Positions 62,151 to 64,000 of a stretch of DNA of 64,000 nucleotides are shown here, one piece after another. The notes below the pieces were generated by a model, which searched no databases, was not told where the DNA came from, and was given only the letters and a program-made list of their open reading frames with translations. The stretch's first letter is position 1, and each line of letters opens with the position of its first letter. The position numbers and the translations under genes were made by a program. The DNA comes from a virus. The stretch spans positions 51,479 to 115,478 of IMG/VR virus record IMGVR_UViG_3300025071_000006, one strand, 5' to 3'.

Positions 62151-63347
62151 ATGAAAAAAACAATTCTCTTTATAGTAACTGTCCTTATTTCTGTATCTAT
62201 ATCAGGACAAGAAGTAAAAAAGACTTTATTAAAGTCTTTCTATGATGACTTCTTAACGTATGGTACTCTTTATGCTGCTGGAGATGTTTCTAACTCTATT
62301 GAAGCTTCAGAGTCTACTTACTTTGTTAGAACAGGAGAGAACGGAAGCTTATATGATATACCAGTTGTAGTAGATAATACACCTAAATATCTATTCGATT
62401 ATAGAATAGGTATTGGTATAAGAAAACTTGCAAGGTTTAATTATGAAAGAAAACCTAGAAACTATTATGATGGGACAGAAGAGCAACTAGCATTCTCTGC
62501 TCCCACATCTGCTTTTAAAGGATTAGAATATCAAATACATTTTGAGAAAGAAAGATGGAGAGGTGAAGAGTTTCAGAATCATAATTTATTTATAAAACAT
62601 ACTGGAAAAAATCACATTTTTAAAATACAAAGTAGAGAAGTAGATAAGATCGGTTTAAAATTCTTCTCAGTTGAAGCAAGAGCTAGATTACCAATAGGTG
62701 AAAAGTTTTCTGTATCAGCAGGAGTTATAGCAAGAGGTCATGAAAGAGCATATGGTTACAACCCTATTGAAATATGGTTAAACGAGACTGATGAGTTTGA
62801 TAACCCAATTAACCCTTGGTATACTTTAGGATTTCAGTACGGTTACACAGATCATTACACAACTTACACAGATGTTTATAGCGGACAAGAAGTTGGAGAC
62901 TGGATATGGAAAGATGAAAATGGAGAAATAGTAGCTCACACTGATCTTGAGTTTAGAGAGCAAGTATTTACAGAGTTAATGAACAGATACAATCAAGAAA
63001 GATGGAACGGATTAGCTGAGTTTGGTGAGATAGCTCCAATAGTAGGAGCTGACTATTACCACAACAAAGGTAAGTTCTGGCTACATGCTTACGCTAACTA
63101 CATATTACCTTATCATCAGTACATACAAGGTAACAAAAGGATTTCTTACTTAAACAGAAATAATTGGGGTAAAGGTGGTTTACCAAGAGATGCTAAGCCA
63201 GAACAGTGGGAAGATTATTCAGCAGGCTTAAGTGTTGGTTGGAAGTTAAACAAAAGCTTAGGCATATTTGCTGAGGGAGAATATAGTAAAATGTGGGATA
63301 GTGAATTATTTCAAACTACATTTGGCGTAAACTTTACATTTAAATAA
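62151..63347 (+). CDS. Outer-membrane beta-barrel-like protein
   Basis: 398 residues. A clear signal peptide (MKKTILFIVTVLISVSISG, cut before Gln) is followed by alternating amphipathic strands (LFDYRIGIGIRKLARFNYE, FSVEARARLPIG, FSVSAGVIARG, PWYTLGFQYGYT, LSVGWKLNKSLGIFAEGEYS) and a C-terminal strand ending GVNFTFK with an aromatic next to last, as in barrel proteins recognised by BAM. The likely place is the host outer membrane. It is co-directional with the lipoprotein (3 bp gap) and a small membrane protein. I associate similar proteins with uncultured marine Bacteroidota phages, from memory. It may alter permeability or phage receptor access; no enzyme motif is seen. Confidence 0.75.
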   Translation: MKKTILFIVTVLISVSISGQEVKKTLLKSFYDDFLTYGTLYAAGDVSNSIEASESTYFVRTGENGSLYDIPVVVDNTPKYLFDYRIGIGIRKLARFNYERKPRNYYDGTEEQLAFSAPTSAFKGLEYQIHFEKERWRGEEFQNHNLFIKHTGKNHIFKIQSREVDKIGLKFFSVEARARLPIGEKFSVSAGVIARGHERAYGYNPIEIWLNETDEFDNPINPWYTLGFQYGYTDHYTTYTDVYSGQEVGDWIWKDENGEIVAHTDLEFREQVFTELMNRYNQERWNGLAEFGEIAPIVGADYYHNKGKFWLHAYANYILPYHQYIQGNKRISYLNRNNWGKGGLPRDAKPEQWEDYSAGLSVGWKLNKSLGIFAEGEYSKMWDSELFQTTFGVNFTFK

Positions 63348-63350
63348 GAT

Positions 63351-63638
63351 ATGGGTGCACCACAAATAGGAGAGGGAACAAAAGTTACATTAGACTTAAA
63401 AACTTTAGGAATCATAATTGGAGGCGTAATATCGCTATCAAGTATGTACTTTGTTTTACAATCTGATATAGCTTTGGCTATGAAGATGCCAAAACCAACA
63501 ATTGAGAGAATTGAATATGATTTAAAAGATGAATTAATTCGACAAACAATAATGGACACGCAAGAAGATGTAGAATCTATACTAGACAAATTAGATAAGC
63601 TAGAAGAAAGAATTTACGAAATTAAAAAAGGACAATAA
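63351..63638 (+). CDS. Small single-helix membrane protein with coiled coil
   Basis: 95 residues. A short N-terminal stretch is followed by one hydrophobic helix (~18-38, LGIIIGGVISLSSMYFVL) and then a charged coiled-coil-like C-terminus (~50-95, ERIEYDLKDELIRQ, ILDKLDKLEERIYEI). The layout fits small phage membrane proteins such as holin-like or lysis-associated proteins, but nothing specific is recognised. It is 3 bp after the barrel gene, and its TAA overlaps the next ATG (TAATG at 63636-63640), which suggests coupling. The lysis role is a guess. Confidence 0.7.
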   Translation: MGAPQIGEGTKVTLDLKTLGIIIGGVISLSSMYFVLQSDIALAMKMPKPTIERIEYDLKDELIRQTIMDTQEDVESILDKLDKLEERIYEIKKGQ

Positions 63639-64000
63639 TGAAAAATTTTATTTTAATTTTATTTACTACGGTTTGCTTTAGTCAGTCAGATGTTCCTTCG
63701 GAATACTGGTTAGATGACAAAAGTTTTGAAGACACAGTTATTGGTTCTGCTTTTGACGACAGCGAAAGTGAAACTATATTAGTAGAATTTTGGGCTGAGT
63801 TTAACGCTGAGAATTGTTTTGCTGATTGGAACAAGATTGAAAACGCTACTTATTACAGGGTAAATATAGCTGATTCGCCAAAGACTAAGAAACAATACAG
63901 AGTACGTATGGCACCTACTCTTATATTATTTAAAAATGGAGAAAAACAAGTCGTGTTTAAAGCTGGCCTAGACCTTCTTCTACCAACAGATTTAAAAGAA
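63638..64000 (+). CDS. Secreted thioredoxin-fold protein lacking CxxC, 3' end outside window
   Basis: The 121 visible residues start at the ATG overlapping the previous stop and run off the window in frame. A signal peptide (MKNFILILFTTVCFS, cut before Gln) precedes a thioredoxin-like fold: ILVEFWAEFNAENCF occupies the active-site position where WCGPC is expected, YRVNIADSPKT follows, and MAPTLILFKNGEK is the cis-Pro loop. Only one Cys remains at the active site, displaced by one position, so classical disulfide exchange is unlikely; a redox-dead binding role or one-Cys chemistry is possible. The location would be the periplasm. The gene is absent from the late virion cluster and shares the host-type promoter region. 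Confidence 0.7.
   Translation, partial: MKNFILILFTTVCFSQSDVPSEYWLDDKSFEDTVIGSAFDDSESETILVEFWAEFNAENCFADWNKIENATYYRVNIADSPKTKKQYRVRMAPTLILFKNGEKQVVFKAGLDLLLPTDLKE

Noticed and set aside
1-64000. Insertion sequences, integrase or attachment sites
   Set aside because: No transposase or integrase motif and no terminal repeats were seen; the genes fit one phage late region.
1-64000. tRNA genes in the short gaps
   Set aside because: Gaps are too short or lack cloverleaf-like sequence; none could be supported by eye.

Overview
The window looks like the late, virion-building half of a crAss-like phage (order Crassvirales) that infects a member of the Bacteroidota, probably in a marine or other aquatic setting. 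The basis is family recognition by eye, since no search was run. The supports are: the order of conserved ring, tail-tube and muzzle-type genes at 7.8-16.7 kb; a run of giant cargo-type proteins; and a 4219-residue protein carrying the R-x-P-T ... DFDID signature of crAss-like virion RNA polymerases. DNA is AT-rich, almost all genes are on the + strand and tightly packed (several TAATG stop/start overlaps), and starts have A/T-rich leaders without Shine-Dalgarno sequences. Two divergent promoters near 61.3 kb match the Bacteroidota housekeeping consensus (TTTG, 20-nt spacer, TAnnTTTG). Terminase, portal and major capsid genes are not in the window.

Layout. (1) 1-6240: adaptor and fibre cluster: a truncated propeller-like protein, a trypsin-like serine protease, a tail-collar fibre, a Cys-rich anchor protein and four paralogous GPFD-module proteins, several with mucin-like Thr tracts; it ends at a strong terminator (6272-6306). 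(2) 6413-10032: a metallophosphoesterase, a 48-residue basic protein, two ring-type proteins and a tail-tube/adaptor protein. (3) 10038-28939: the 2216-residue muzzle/stabilisation-type protein, a fifth GPFD protein, then three cargo-type proteins, the first with an NlpC/P60 peptidase and two zincin-like domains, the second with a glycine zipper and a peptidoglycan-binding module. (4) 28947-46466: the giant RNA polymerase protein and a 1618-residue protein with a PD-(D/E)XK nuclease domain. (5) 46548-57795: a small anchor protein and a 3611-residue fibre with six Ser/Thr-rich collagen-like segments, a C1q-like domain and a long repetitive shaft. (6) 57782-61246, minus strand: a four-domain protein (methyltransferase, GT8-like, GT4 and autotransporter-heptosyltransferase-like). 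(7) 61398-64000: a lipoprotein, an outer-membrane barrel-like protein, a one-helix membrane protein and a degenerate thioredoxin, behind their own host-type promoter.

The most interesting proposal is that the glycosylation gene, which overlaps the end of the giant fibre gene, decorates the phage's own Ser/Thr-rich fibre and mucin-like linkers. Its last domain carries the four-cysteine iron-site pattern of TibC-like enzymes, which O-glycosylate repetitive beta-structured surface proteins. This is inference and has not been shown.
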